From positions 1-5,759 of the forward strand of contig JAPLSK010000060.1 in the NCBI GenBank assembly GCA_026398675.1: a stretch of 5,759 nucleotides of DNA, given 5' to 3'. The stretch is from a bacterium (GTDB lineage: Bacteria; RBG-13-66-14). The notes under the pieces were generated by a model that worked only from the letters and a program-made list of their open reading frames with translations, had not been told where the DNA came from and ran no database searches. Positions within the stretch are counted from its first letter, which is position 1, and each line of letters begins with the position of its first letter. Positions 1 through 5,753 of the stretch are shown here, in pieces. Made by a program: the position numbers and the translations under genes.

Positions 1-820
1 GGTCCTCCACGGTGAACACTATCGTGTCGGTGTCTATCCGCCCGTAGCCGTCCCCGACATAACTATCACACCCGAACACGATGTCTGTGTCCACCGGCAC
101 GCCGGAATCGCCGTTTTCCGGGTCTATGCAGTACACATAAATGGAGTGAGATTCACCGTGCTCCATCATGCACAGGATGGCGTTGTTGTATAGCGTCCAG
201 CCGTCGCCGGACCATTCCCGGTAGTCGCCGGGGTACATGTTGACGCCCACCGCTTTCCAGTCATTGCTGATGGCCACCATGTCCGTGCCGTTGGTCAGGT
301 CCGCGAGCCAGGTCGCGCCGCTCTCGGTCGAGACGGACTGCCAGTACGCGATGCTCCAGATGTCCCCGACGTCGTACATGATGGGATTGTAGTCGTCATG
401 GTCGCCCAGGCTGGTATATGAGTAGTTGTACCCGCCACGGGTCAGGGGGCAGTAGTCCTCGTCGTCGGCGTAGCGGCCGGCGATGCCCCAGCCGCCGTAC
501 GAGCTGTGCGCGAAGCAGCAGGACACTACGCCGTGGCCGGAGCCGAAATCCATGAAGTCGGCAAGGTTGTTCCCGAAGGCCACGGGGTCCTGATAGGCGT
601 AGTTGCTCCACGTATACACGCAACCGTACTCCTCCATCTGCGCCACGGTGGGGGTGGTCGTGGTGCAGTCTACGACATCCACGCTGTAATAGTGTGGGTT
701 GTCGGCGATGTTGGTCATGACCCCCGAGGTCATGCCGGGGTCGGTATGGCAAATCAAGAGGTCGTAATGCCCCGCGAACACCGCGGTGGCGACCACCAAG
801 ACTAACAACGCTCTTCGCAT
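1..820 (-). CDS. Secreted protein, paralogue of the 2915-4024 gene; 3' end cut off by the window edge
   Basis: This reading frame is open from an ATG at 818-820 to the left edge: 273 codons are visible and there is no stop. The start follows AAGGAG (827-832) with a 6-base spacer. Residues 1-16 form a short signal peptide ending VFA, so the mature protein probably starts GHYDLL and is exported. Aligned by eye, about half of the first 220 residues match the gene at 2915-4024, including YDLL(I/V)CH, TTTPTVA, YGCV(Y/F)TWSN, NNLAD/DNLAD, YCPLT, PIM, WSGDGW/WTGDGW, and cysteines 24, 52, 67, 100 and 123. From about residue 232 it has the start of the same Ig-like domain (DPENGDSGVPVDTDIVF). The N-terminal part has an alternating strand/helix look and a GHGVVS turn, which could be a glutamine-amidotransferase-like or flavodoxin-like fold, but no catalytic triad is evident. 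Function unknown. By analogy about 100 residues are missing, including a C-terminal sorting-type tail. Confidence 0.88.
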   Translation of the reverse strand, partial: MRRALLVLVVATAVFAGHYDLLICHTDPGMTSGVMTNIADNPHYYSVDVVDCTTTTPTVAQMEEYGCVYTWSNYAYQDPVAFGNNLADFMDFGSGHGVVSCCFAHSSYGGWGIAGRYADDEDYCPLTRGGYNYSYTSLGDHDDYNPIMYDVGDIWSIAYWQSVSTESGATWLADLTNGTDMVAISNDWKAVGVNMYPGDYREWSGDGWTLYNNAILCMMEHGESHSIYVYCIDPENGDSGVPVDTDIVFGCDSYVGDGYGRIDTDTIVFTVED

Positions 821-906
821 TTTCTACTCCTTAGGTTGAACGTCTGCGGATTACTCAAAACACAGCCATGACGGTGTTTCTTGAAAAAGCCCAATCCTCC
901 ACCTGC

Positions 907-935
907 AATTTACCACCAAACGCCTCGGCTGGCAA
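907..935 (-). promoter_or_regulatory. Sigma70-type promoter for the gene at 820
   Basis: On the minus strand a -35 box TTGCCA (930-935, 5 of 6 consensus bases) and a -10 box TAAATT (907-912, 4 of 6) are separated by exactly 17 bases. Transcription would start near 900, giving a leader of about 80 nt before the ATG at 820. It lies directly downstream of the satP terminator, as expected for a new transcription unit. Confidence 0.5.
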
Positions 936-949
936 GGGTGTCGCGGGGC

Positions 950-976
950 AAAAAAAAACCGCGCCCGAGGGCGCGG
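950..976 (-). terminator. Rho-independent terminator after satP
   Basis: Read on the minus strand, CCGCGCC and GGCGCGG form a perfect 7-bp stem around a CTCG loop (959-976) followed by an unbroken run of nine T (950-958). It ends transcription coming from satP about 70 bases after the satP stop. There is no T-run on the plus strand, so it works in one direction only. Confidence 0.9.
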
Positions 977-999
977 CTTATCTGACCGGTGGAATACGG

Positions 1000-1023
1000 A
1001 ACGGGAGGCCCGCGCCTCCCGTT
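1000..1023. other. Perfect 10-bp inverted repeat between satP and its terminator
   Basis: AACGGGAGGC and GCCTCCCGTT pair perfectly around a 4-base centre (CCGC on the plus strand). On the minus strand the T-run precedes rather than follows the hairpin, so it is not a second intrinsic terminator for satP. It might stabilise the 3' end of the satP mRNA. On the plus strand five A follow it, so it does not terminate that way either. Confidence 0.6.
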
Positions 1024-1045
1024 AAAAAGTCACCGGCGGATGATC

Positions 1046-1612
1046 CTAGGCCTTGATCGCGCCAACGGGCAGCACCGTGCGACCCTTGGCTTCGTTCAAC
1101 ACCTCGGCCGCCGCCAGGTAGAAGGCCGAGAGGCCGCAGAGGATGCCCTCGAAGCCGGCGATGCGGGTGATGAGGGCGATGCCGGTCCAGTCGCCGACGG
1201 CCAGCAGCCAGAACAGGATCGTCAGCGTCAGGAACACCGTCTGGAGGGCTCGGTTCTTCTTCCAGGTGCCCACCCACATGTAACAGGTGAAAAGCCCCCA
1301 CAGGAAGAGGTAGCAGCCCATGAAGGCCGGGGAGAATCCGCCGGAGGGGGCGAAGAGCTTGATCGCCACCAGCGACATCCAGAAAAGGCCGTAGCTCAAG
1401 AACGCGGTGGTGCCGAAGGTGTTGCCGTTCTTGTACTCGAACACCCCGGCGAAGATCTGCGCCAGGCCGCCATAGAAGACACCCATCGCCAGAATGATCG
1501 TGGATGCCTGGTCGGCGGCGAAGAGCCCCGCGTTCTGCAGATTTAAGAGCACGGTGGTCATGCCGAAGCCCATCAGTCCCAGGGGTGCCGGGTTGGCTTT
1601 GATTTCGGCCAT
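1046..1612 (-). CDS. satP: Acetate/succinate transporter of the GPR1/FUN34/YaaH (AceTr) family
   Basis: SatP is an inner-membrane carrier that moves acetate, and in E. coli also succinate, with protons. The family signature NPAPLGL is at residues 7-13, followed by GFGMTT. Other matches to E. coli SatP as I remember it are ILAMG(V)FYGG, QIFAG.(F/L)EYK.GNTFG.TAF.SYG.FW, and near the end EVLNE..GRTVLP. Six hydrophobic segments are visible, at about 11-30, 39-58, 66-87, 95-115, 120-140 and 143-170. Starting at the ATG at 1610-1612 gives 188 residues, the same as the E. coli protein. An upstream GTG at 1616-1618 would add two residues but overlaps the Shine-Dalgarno. It lies 38 bases after the SH3-domain gene with no terminator or promoter seen between, so the two are probably cotranscribed. 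Whether this protein prefers acetate or succinate cannot be read from the sequence. Confidence 0.95.
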   Translation of the reverse strand: MAEIKANPAPLGLMGFGMTTVLLNLQNAGLFAADQASTIILAMGVFYGGLAQIFAGVFEYKNGNTFGTTAFLSYGLFWMSLVAIKLFAPSGGFSPAFMGCYLFLWGLFTCYMWVGTWKKNRALQTVFLTLTILFWLLAVGDWTGIALITRIAGFEGILCGLSAFYLAAAEVLNEAKGRTVLPVGAIKA

Positions 1613-1617
1613 TGTCA

Positions 1618-1621
1618 CTCC
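1618..1621 (-). promoter_or_regulatory. Ribosome binding site that decides the satP start
   Basis: GGAG at 1618-1621 sits 5 bases before the ATG at 1612. The alternative GTG start at 1618 uses the last G of this same motif, so it cannot be served by it. No other Shine-Dalgarno is seen upstream of the GTG. Confidence 0.65.
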
Positions 1622-1650
1622 AGGGTTAGCGGTTGGGCCTGTCGGACCGG

Positions 1651-2757
1651 CTATGAGCCCCCGTTACCGACCAGGGGCGAAAGATCCGCGTTTGCATCGG
1701 GGGAAAGAACAGCGTAAATATTGACGGTATCGCCTTCCACATAGCGCCAACGCACCCAGCCGTGGTTGAAGTCCCGGTCCAGGATTTCGAGCCAGTCCCC
1801 ATCGCGGTGCAGGAAATAGAATACCTCACCGGCGGCCAGCAGGGGGTGGGCGGCAACCTGTTCCGCCGAGGGGTCGGGATTGACGCGGAAGTTGACCCCT
1901 CCGTCCGCAGCCACCACCCCCCAGGGTTCCGCCATCCCGCTGAGGGCAATCGTGACGCCGTCCCCGGACTTCGGCTCCAACTTGGTAAACTCCCAGCAAA
2001 CCATGAACTCGTCTGGTATCTCAGTTGCCGGGGTAAGTCCCTGTTCGGAGTACTGCCAGCGGCCGAAGAAATCCATGCCCTCACCGGCCCGGACCACGAT
2101 CACTCCGCCGCCGATGGAACCCCGCCAGCCGCCGCCGGAATCCACCGGATAATACATCTCCTCCCACTGGCCATGTTTGGGCATGGCGTAATGCTGGAAA
2201 TACCGGACATTGAGCCTCAGCTCTTCCCCGGCGGCGAAGGAGATATCGTAGCGCGCGTAGTCGGCGTAAGATTCGTACAGGTCGGCGTAGTCCTCGCCGG
2301 GGATGCGGAACTCCCGGCGAACCTCGTGATACACGGCGGCGGGCAGCCTCTCAACGCCTGTTCCCGTCTCGCGCTCCACATAGGCCAGGAAATCATAATC
2401 GTTGTGCTCGAGCAGTATCAGGAGATGCTCCTCGCTGTTCGCGCGGTAGGTTTCCTCGTCCCAATAATCCCAGCCCGTTCCTTCGGAGAGGGGGAAATAC
2501 ATCGGCACGGTCTGGGCCGCGCCGTGGTTGCGGAAGACGAACGCCCCCTCGACCGATGCCCCCAGGGGTTGCAGGGAAATGGAGATGTCCTGCCGGACCA
2601 GCTCAACATCGGGATGACTATAGTCCACGCTTTCGAGACCATCGTCCCCCATGGGATTCGCCGAGGACGGGCCGGGGAAGTATCCCTGCCACCAGCCGGA
2701 ATCGGCGGCCGCCGGCAGGGTCAGCATCACGGCACACAGCAGAAGGACGCGTTTCAT
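1651..2757 (-). CDS. Secreted protein of unknown function with a probable C-terminal bacterial SH3 (SH3b) domain
   Basis: This is a 368-residue exported protein. The ATG at 2755-2757 follows GAGGA (2761-2765) closely. Residues 1-18 are a signal peptide (basic MKR, hydrophobic core, PAAA end); Cys8 is not in a lipobox, so it is probably not a lipoprotein. Residues about 50-90 (QDISISLQPLGASVEG.FVFRNHG.....MYFPL) look like the beta-rich start of DUF4424/VIT-type exported domains, where a structured N-terminal region ends in a 'FPL' strand; this match is tentative. A middle region rich in Tyr, Trp and acidic residues runs to about 275. Residues 285-345 fit an SH3b domain: VNFRVNPDPS, then LLAAGEVFYFL, GDWLEIL and GWVRWRYVE, matching the pattern vNvR..P.....l..G..v.vl...gWl.V....GWV...yv. 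SH3b domains usually bind cell-wall or surface polymers, so an envelope role is possible. It lies between the paralogous secreted gene and satP, probably in one operon. Confidence 0.85.
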   Translation of the reverse strand: MKRVLLLCAVMLTLPAAADSGWWQGYFPGPSSANPMGDDGLESVDYSHPDVELVRQDISISLQPLGASVEGAFVFRNHGAAQTVPMYFPLSEGTGWDYWDEETYRANSEEHLLILLEHNDYDFLAYVERETGTGVERLPAAVYHEVRREFRIPGEDYADLYESYADYARYDISFAAGEELRLNVRYFQHYAMPKHGQWEEMYYPVDSGGGWRGSIGGGVIVVRAGEGMDFFGRWQYSEQGLTPATEIPDEFMVCWEFTKLEPKSGDGVTIALSGMAEPWGVVAADGGVNFRVNPDPSAEQVAAHPLLAAGEVFYFLHRDGDWLEILDRDFNHGWVRWRYVEGDTVNIYAVLSPDANADLSPLVGNGGS

Positions 2758-2783
2758 CTTTCCTCACACCGACAAGAAAGCGG

Positions 2784-2808
2784 GCCGGGTATCCGAGTGA
2801 AACCCGGC
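2784..2808. other. Inverted repeat in the leader of the SH3-domain gene
   Basis: GCCGGGT (2784-2790) and ACCCGGC (2802-2808) are perfect complements around an 11-base loop. The structure ends 27 bases before the ATG at 2757. It has no T-run on either strand, so it is not a terminator. It may be a processing or stability element between the two genes, or chance in GC-rich DNA. Confidence 0.4.
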
Positions 2809-2827
2809 TCGACGATCACGCTCAGAG

Positions 2828-2909
2828 CCCGTATTTGGCGACCGGCTTGAAGCCGGCCACGGCCCCGCGGGGAGAGGCACAGGATATTCCCGCCCCCTCC
2901 CCGCGAGCG
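2828..2909 (-). repeat. Dispersed 82-bp two-hairpin repeat, copy 1
   Basis: This 82-base unit is shared with 4312-4393 over its full length, with a 62-base core (2842-2903) identical to 4229-4290. It starts 5 bases after the stop of the gene at 2915. On the minus strand the first hairpin pairs 2894-2905 with 2866-2877 (12 bp with one G-U, 16-base loop). The second pairs 2852-2858 with 2840-2846 (7 bp with one G-U, loop of 5). There is no T-run, so it is not a classical terminator. The minus strand is also open as a peptide, GAGISCASPRGAVAGFKP then VAKYGL and TGA (2822-2824), in frame with the upstream gene. It resembles REP/BIME or coding palindromic elements in style, but I do not recognise the family. 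Confidence 0.9.
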
Positions 2910-2914
2910 CGCAG

Positions 2915-4024
2915 TTAAAACTCAGCCTTGATGGCCCCCCAGGTGGTCCGCTCCACCTGCGGGATGCCCACGGTGGAGAAGGTCCAGATAAAATTGTAGC
3001 CCATCTCGTTGCCGGAGAGGTCGGCCAGTTTGTCGTCTACGACGCAGATGATGACTGCGTCGGAGGGAAGGTCCTCGTCCGGGGTGAAGGTGCAGACTAC
3101 GTCCAGCGGGTCGACGCCGTCAACGGCAAGGACGCCGGAGATGGCCACGCTCTCTACGGGTTCGACGCCGACGGCGGAGGCGCTGGATACGCACGCGCTA
3201 CCCGGGCGGAGGGTGGTGCTCCGGACGGTGAAGTCTATGGTGTCGGTGTCGACGCCCGAGATGTAGTCCTTGCAGTGGAAGACGATTGCGGTGTCAACGG
3301 GGACGCCTTCAGCGCCGTCTTCGGGGTCCATCCCGGCCACGTAGGGCGGGTCCAAATCTTCGGTGCCGCCTTCCATCAGGTACTGGATGGCGTTGTTCAA
3401 AAGCACCCAGCCGTCGCCGGTCCATTGACTGAAGTCGCCGGGGTAGAAGTTGATACCCACCGCGTTCCGGGCGGTGTTTACCGCCACGAAAATGGAGCCG
3501 TTGGCCAGGTCGGCGACCCAGGTCGCCGGGGTCTCGATCGTGATGTCCTGCCAGTAGTAGATGTCGGAGATGCTCAGGACGCCTTCCATGATGGGGTGCG
3601 GGTCGTAGTCTCCCAGGCTCTCGAAGTCGAAGTTATGCCAGCCGAGGGTCAGGGGGCAGTAGTTTTCGTCGATCACGTAGCGACCTGACAGGCCACAGAT
3701 AAAATCGCTGGCGTAGTGGGCGAAGGCACAGGACAGGACACCGCCGCCGCCATCCATGTAGTCGGCCAGGTTGTCGCCCATGGCGGTCGGATCCGAGTAG
3801 GGGTCGTTGCTCCACGTAAAGACGCAGCCGTAGTTCAGCATCGTCGCCACCGTGGGCGTGGTCGTGGCGCAGTCGATGTAATCCACGCTGTCGTAGAAGG
3901 GATCGCTGCCGATGTTGTCCTCGACTTTCGATGTCGAGCCGGTATCGCAGTGGCAGACGAGAAGGTCGTACTGCCCCGCGAACGCAGCCGTGACCACGAC
4001 TAAAACCAACAACGATTTTGGCAT
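2915..4024 (-). CDS. Secreted protein with Ig-like domain and WGxIK-type C-terminal tail
   Basis: This is a 369-residue exported protein, complete here. The ATG at 4022-4024 follows AGGAGG (4030-4035) with a 5-base spacer. Residues 1-16 are a signal peptide ending AFA. Residues 17-220 form a domain with several cysteines (24, 26, 52, 67, 99, 110, 123), a GDNLADYMDGGGGVLS stretch around 83-98 and GINFYPGDF around 190-198. This has the look of glutamine-amidotransferase-like (ThuA-type) Rossmann folds that sense or bind ligands, but catalytic residues cannot be assigned. Residues about 226-351 (DPPYVAGMDPEDGAEGVPVDTAIVF ... DLSGNEM......WTFST) fit an SbsA/Big_5-type Ig-like domain. The last residues, VERTTWGAIKAEF, resemble short 'WGxIK' tails at the end of secreted proteins, probably a sorting signal. 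Its neighbour at 1-820 is a paralogue. It has its own promoter and probably leads an operon with the SH3-domain gene and satP. Function unknown. Confidence 0.9.
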   Translation of the reverse strand: MPKSLLVLVVVTAAFAGQYDLLVCHCDTGSTSKVEDNIGSDPFYDSVDYIDCATTTPTVATMLNYGCVFTWSNDPYSDPTAMGDNLADYMDGGGGVLSCAFAHYASDFICGLSGRYVIDENYCPLTLGWHNFDFESLGDYDPHPIMEGVLSISDIYYWQDITIETPATWVADLANGSIFVAVNTARNAVGINFYPGDFSQWTGDGWVLLNNAIQYLMEGGTEDLDPPYVAGMDPEDGAEGVPVDTAIVFHCKDYISGVDTDTIDFTVRSTTLRPGSACVSSASAVGVEPVESVAISGVLAVDGVDPLDVVCTFTPDEDLPSDAVIICVVDDKLADLSGNEMGYNFIWTFSTVGIPQVERTTWGAIKAEF

Positions 4025-4116
4025 CTCACCCTCCTAGTACGAATGGATGGGTGGTGAATTCCTCGAAAACACCCCGACCGGTTTTTTTTAAATCCCAGTA
4101 CTCAAGTAACCGCATA

Positions 4117-4145
4117 ATAGTACCATCATCCGCATGGTTTGACAA
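4117..4145 (-). promoter_or_regulatory. Sigma70-type promoter for the secreted-protein operon
   Basis: On the minus strand TTGTCA (4140-4145, 5 of 6 consensus bases) and TACTAT (4117-4122, 4 of 6) are separated by exactly 17 bases. Transcription would start near 4110, giving a leader of about 86 nt. It begins 12 bases after the end of the kbl terminator T-run, so kbl is separated from the downstream genes. Confidence 0.65.
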
Positions 4146-4157
4146 GTTGACCGACCC

Positions 4158-4197
4158 AAAAAAAGCGCCCAGCGTAAAGCCGGGCGCCGTCTTTTTT
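4158..4197. terminator. Terminator after kbl, probably bidirectional
   Basis: On the minus strand GCGCCCGGC and GCTGGGCGC (4165-4187) pair as 9 bp with one G-T, around a TTTAC loop, followed by seven T (4158-4164). On the plus strand the same stem is followed, after CGTC, by six T (4192-4197). The minus-strand use ends transcription from kbl. No plus-strand gene is seen nearby that would need the other direction. Confidence 0.85.
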
Positions 4198-4228
4198 CCA
4201 CCATTCCCCCCACGGGCAAAGTACGGCT

Positions 4229-4290
4229 CCGGCTTGAAGCCGGCCACGGCCCCGCGGGGAGAGGCACAGGATATTCCCGCCCCCTCCCCG
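4229..4290 (-). repeat. Dispersed repeat, copy 2 (62-bp core only)
   Basis: All 62 bases are identical to 2842-2903 of copy 1. Both flanks differ: the AKYG-encoding end is replaced, and the CGCGAGCG end reads CGTAAGCC, which shortens the first hairpin to 10 bp. It lies exactly 97 bases from copy 3. The minus-strand frame is open through GAGISCASPRGAVAGFKP and continues into non-repeat sequence. Confidence 0.9.
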
Positions 4291-4311
4291 TAAGCCAACC
4301 TCTGGCTACAT

Positions 4312-4393
4312 CCCGTATTTGGCGACCGGCTTGAAGCCGGCCACGGCCCCGCGGGGAGAGGCTCAGGATATTCCCGGCTCCTCCCCGCGAGCG
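4312..4393 (-). repeat. Dispersed 82-bp repeat, copy 3
   Basis: It matches copy 1 over 82 bases with three differences, all in the arm nearer kbl. It starts 9 bases after the kbl stop codon. The 9-bp outer part of the first hairpin (CGCGGGGAG with CTCCCCGCG) and the second hairpin are kept. One of the differences turns the TGT codon of the peptide frame into TGA, so the frame is interrupted here. It ends on the minus strand with VAKYGM and TAG (4306-4308), almost repeating the end of kbl. Confidence 0.9.
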
Positions 4394-4402
4394 TTACTCT
4401 AA

Positions 4403-5650
4403 CTACATCCCGTACTTCGCGATTATCCCGTCCTTGTCCAAGCCGATAATGCCGTACTTGGCTCCGACCTTGGCGAAGGCCGCCACGCACTTGTCTATGT
4501 GCGCCTTCTCGTGGGCGGCGGAGAGCTGGACGCGGATGCGCGCCTGGCCGTTGGGCACCACCGGGAACGAGAAGCCGATGACGTAGATGCCCTCGGCGTA
4601 CATGTCGCGGGCCATGTCGTTGGCCAGCTTGGCGTTGTAGAGCATGACCGGGACTATCGGCGTCTCGCCGGGCCGGACGTTCAAGCCGGCGGCGGTTATC
4701 TTCTCCCGGAAGTACTTGGTGTTCGACTCCAGCTTGTCCCGGCGCTCCGTGCTCCGGGTGATTATCTCCAAAACCTTGAGCGAGGCGGCGGTGATGACCG
4801 GGGCAAGGGAGTTCGAGAAGAGGAAGGGCCGGGCCTTCTGGCGGCAGAGCTCGATCAGCTCCCGGCGCCCCGAGACGCACCCGCCCGACGCGCCGCCCAG
4901 CGCCTTGCCCAGCGTGGTCGTGATGACGTCAATCTTCCCCACCACGCCGAAGTGCTCGTGGACCCCGCGGCCGGTCTTGCCGATGAACCCTGAGCCGTGG
5001 GAGTCGTCCACCAGAATCATGGAGTCGTACTCCTCGCAGAGCGCCACCGCCTCGTCCAGCGGGAAGAGATCGCCGTCCATGGAGAACACCCCGTCGGTGA
5101 CCACCAGCCGGTTGCGCTTGCCCTGGTGCTGCTCGAGCTTCTGCTTCAGGTGATTCATGTTCATGTGCTTGAAGGTGTCGTACTCGGCGGAGCAGAGCCG
5201 GATGCCGTCCACCAGGCTGGCGTGGATGAGCCGGTCGGCGATGATGACGTCCTCGGGGCCGAGGATGGCCTCGAAGACCCCGGCGTTGGCGTCCATGCAC
5301 GACGGGAAAAGGAGCGTGTCCTCGGTGCCCAGGAACTCGGTCAATTTATCCTGCAGCTCGCGGTGGATGTCCTGGGTGCCGCAGATGAAACGGACCGAGC
5401 TCATGCCGTAGCCGCGCGTGTCCAGGCCCTTATGGGCGGCGGCGATGACCTCGGGGTGGCTGGAGAGGCCGAGGTAGTTGTTGGCGCAGAAGTTCAGGAC
5501 CTTCGCCTGCGGCGCGCCCTCGGGGAACTCCACGGTGATTTCCGCGTTCTGGGGCGAGCAGATGAACCGTTTTTCCTTGTAGAGGCCCTTGCTCTTGATC
5601 GCTTCGATTTCCTCGGCGAATCCGGCGCGGGCTACCTTCGAGTAGGCCAT
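4403..5650 (-). CDS. kbl: Glycine C-acetyltransferase (2-amino-3-ketobutyrate CoA ligase)
   Basis: Kbl is a cytoplasmic pyridoxal-phosphate enzyme that splits 2-amino-3-ketobutyrate with CoA into glycine and acetyl-CoA, the second step of threonine breakdown after threonine dehydrogenase. The family motifs are all present: NNYLGLSSHP (57-66), GYGMSSVRFICGTQDIHREL (80-99), LLFPSC.DAN (113-122), HASLVDG with His143, DGVFSMDG (186-193), VDDSH with Asp215 and His218, TTTLGKALGGASGG with the PLP lysine Lys249, FLFSNSLAP (276-284), GFSFPVVPNGQARIRVQLSAAH (359-380). These fit Kbl better than BioF or serine palmitoyltransferase. The ATG at 5648-5650 follows AGGAGG (5655-5660). At 415 residues it is about 17 longer than E. 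coli Kbl; the extra residues include the C-terminal GLDKDGIIAKYGM, which partly repeats the preceding AKYGII. No tdh is in the window. It ends in two repeat copies and a terminator, so it is not cotranscribed with the downstream genes. Confidence 0.95.
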   Translation of the reverse strand: MAYSKVARAGFAEEIEAIKSKGLYKEKRFICSPQNAEITVEFPEGAPQAKVLNFCANNYLGLSSHPEVIAAAHKGLDTRGYGMSSVRFICGTQDIHRELQDKLTEFLGTEDTLLFPSCMDANAGVFEAILGPEDVIIADRLIHASLVDGIRLCSAEYDTFKHMNMNHLKQKLEQHQGKRNRLVVTDGVFSMDGDLFPLDEAVALCEEYDSMILVDDSHGSGFIGKTGRGVHEHFGVVGKIDVITTTLGKALGGASGGCVSGRRELIELCRQKARPFLFSNSLAPVITAASLKVLEIITRSTERRDKLESNTKYFREKITAAGLNVRPGETPIVPVMLYNAKLANDMARDMYAEGIYVIGFSFPVVPNGQARIRVQLSAAHEKAHIDKCVAAFAKVGAKYGIIGLDKDGIIAKYGM

Positions 5651-5703
5651 GACTCCTCCTGGCTATAAGAGGTGGCGTTTTTTAAGATGATTGCGTGGGC
5701 CAA

Positions 5704-5753
5704 CCCCCCGTGCAGGTAGTCCCCTCCCCCCGTACGACTAACCCCCTCCCCCC
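5704..5753 (-). repeat. G-tract cluster in the upstream region of kbl
   Basis: On the minus strand five runs of four to six G occur within 50 bases: GGGGGGAGGGGG (5742-5753), GGGGGGAGGGG at 5721-5731 (22 bases apart), and GGGGGG at 5704-5709. Such spacing could allow a G-quadruplex in the DNA or kbl leader RNA, with loops of 1, 10 and 1 bases. No convincing -35/-10 pair was found between here and the kbl start, so the kbl promoter may lie to the right of the window. Confidence 0.45.

Noticed and set aside
989..1546. 185-codon open frame on the plus strand
   Set aside because: It is antisense to satP, whose family match is unambiguous, and its start lies inside the satP terminator region.
1762..2850. 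362-codon open frame on the plus strand
   Set aside because: It lies antisense to the SH3-domain gene, which has a signal peptide, a Shine-Dalgarno and recognisable domain pattern. The plus-strand protein has no recognisable motif and reads like the GC-rich shadow of the real gene.
2866..2905. Repeat hairpin as an intrinsic terminator
   Set aside because: The stem is strong but no T-run follows on the minus strand in any copy, and kbl has a separate proper terminator downstream of its two copies.
4026..4115. 29-codon minus-strand ORF ending one base before the ATG of the gene at 4024 (TGAGATG)
   Set aside because: A coupled leader peptide was considered, but its ATG lies upstream of the predicted transcript start near 4110 and has no Shine-Dalgarno.
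2828..4393. CRISPR array
   Set aside because: The repeats are 62-82 bases long, irregularly placed (one is more than 1.3 kb from the others) and lack uniform spacers; no cas genes are present.
4026..4880. 284-codon minus-strand frame across the kbl 3' half and intergenic region
   Set aside because: The first part is a shifted frame of kbl (Arg/Pro/Gly-rich), and the rest only runs through repeat copies and a terminator. No coding character is seen.
4997..5668. 223-codon open frame on the plus strand
   Set aside because: It is antisense to the kbl coding region, with low-complexity Val/Gly/Glu-rich translation.
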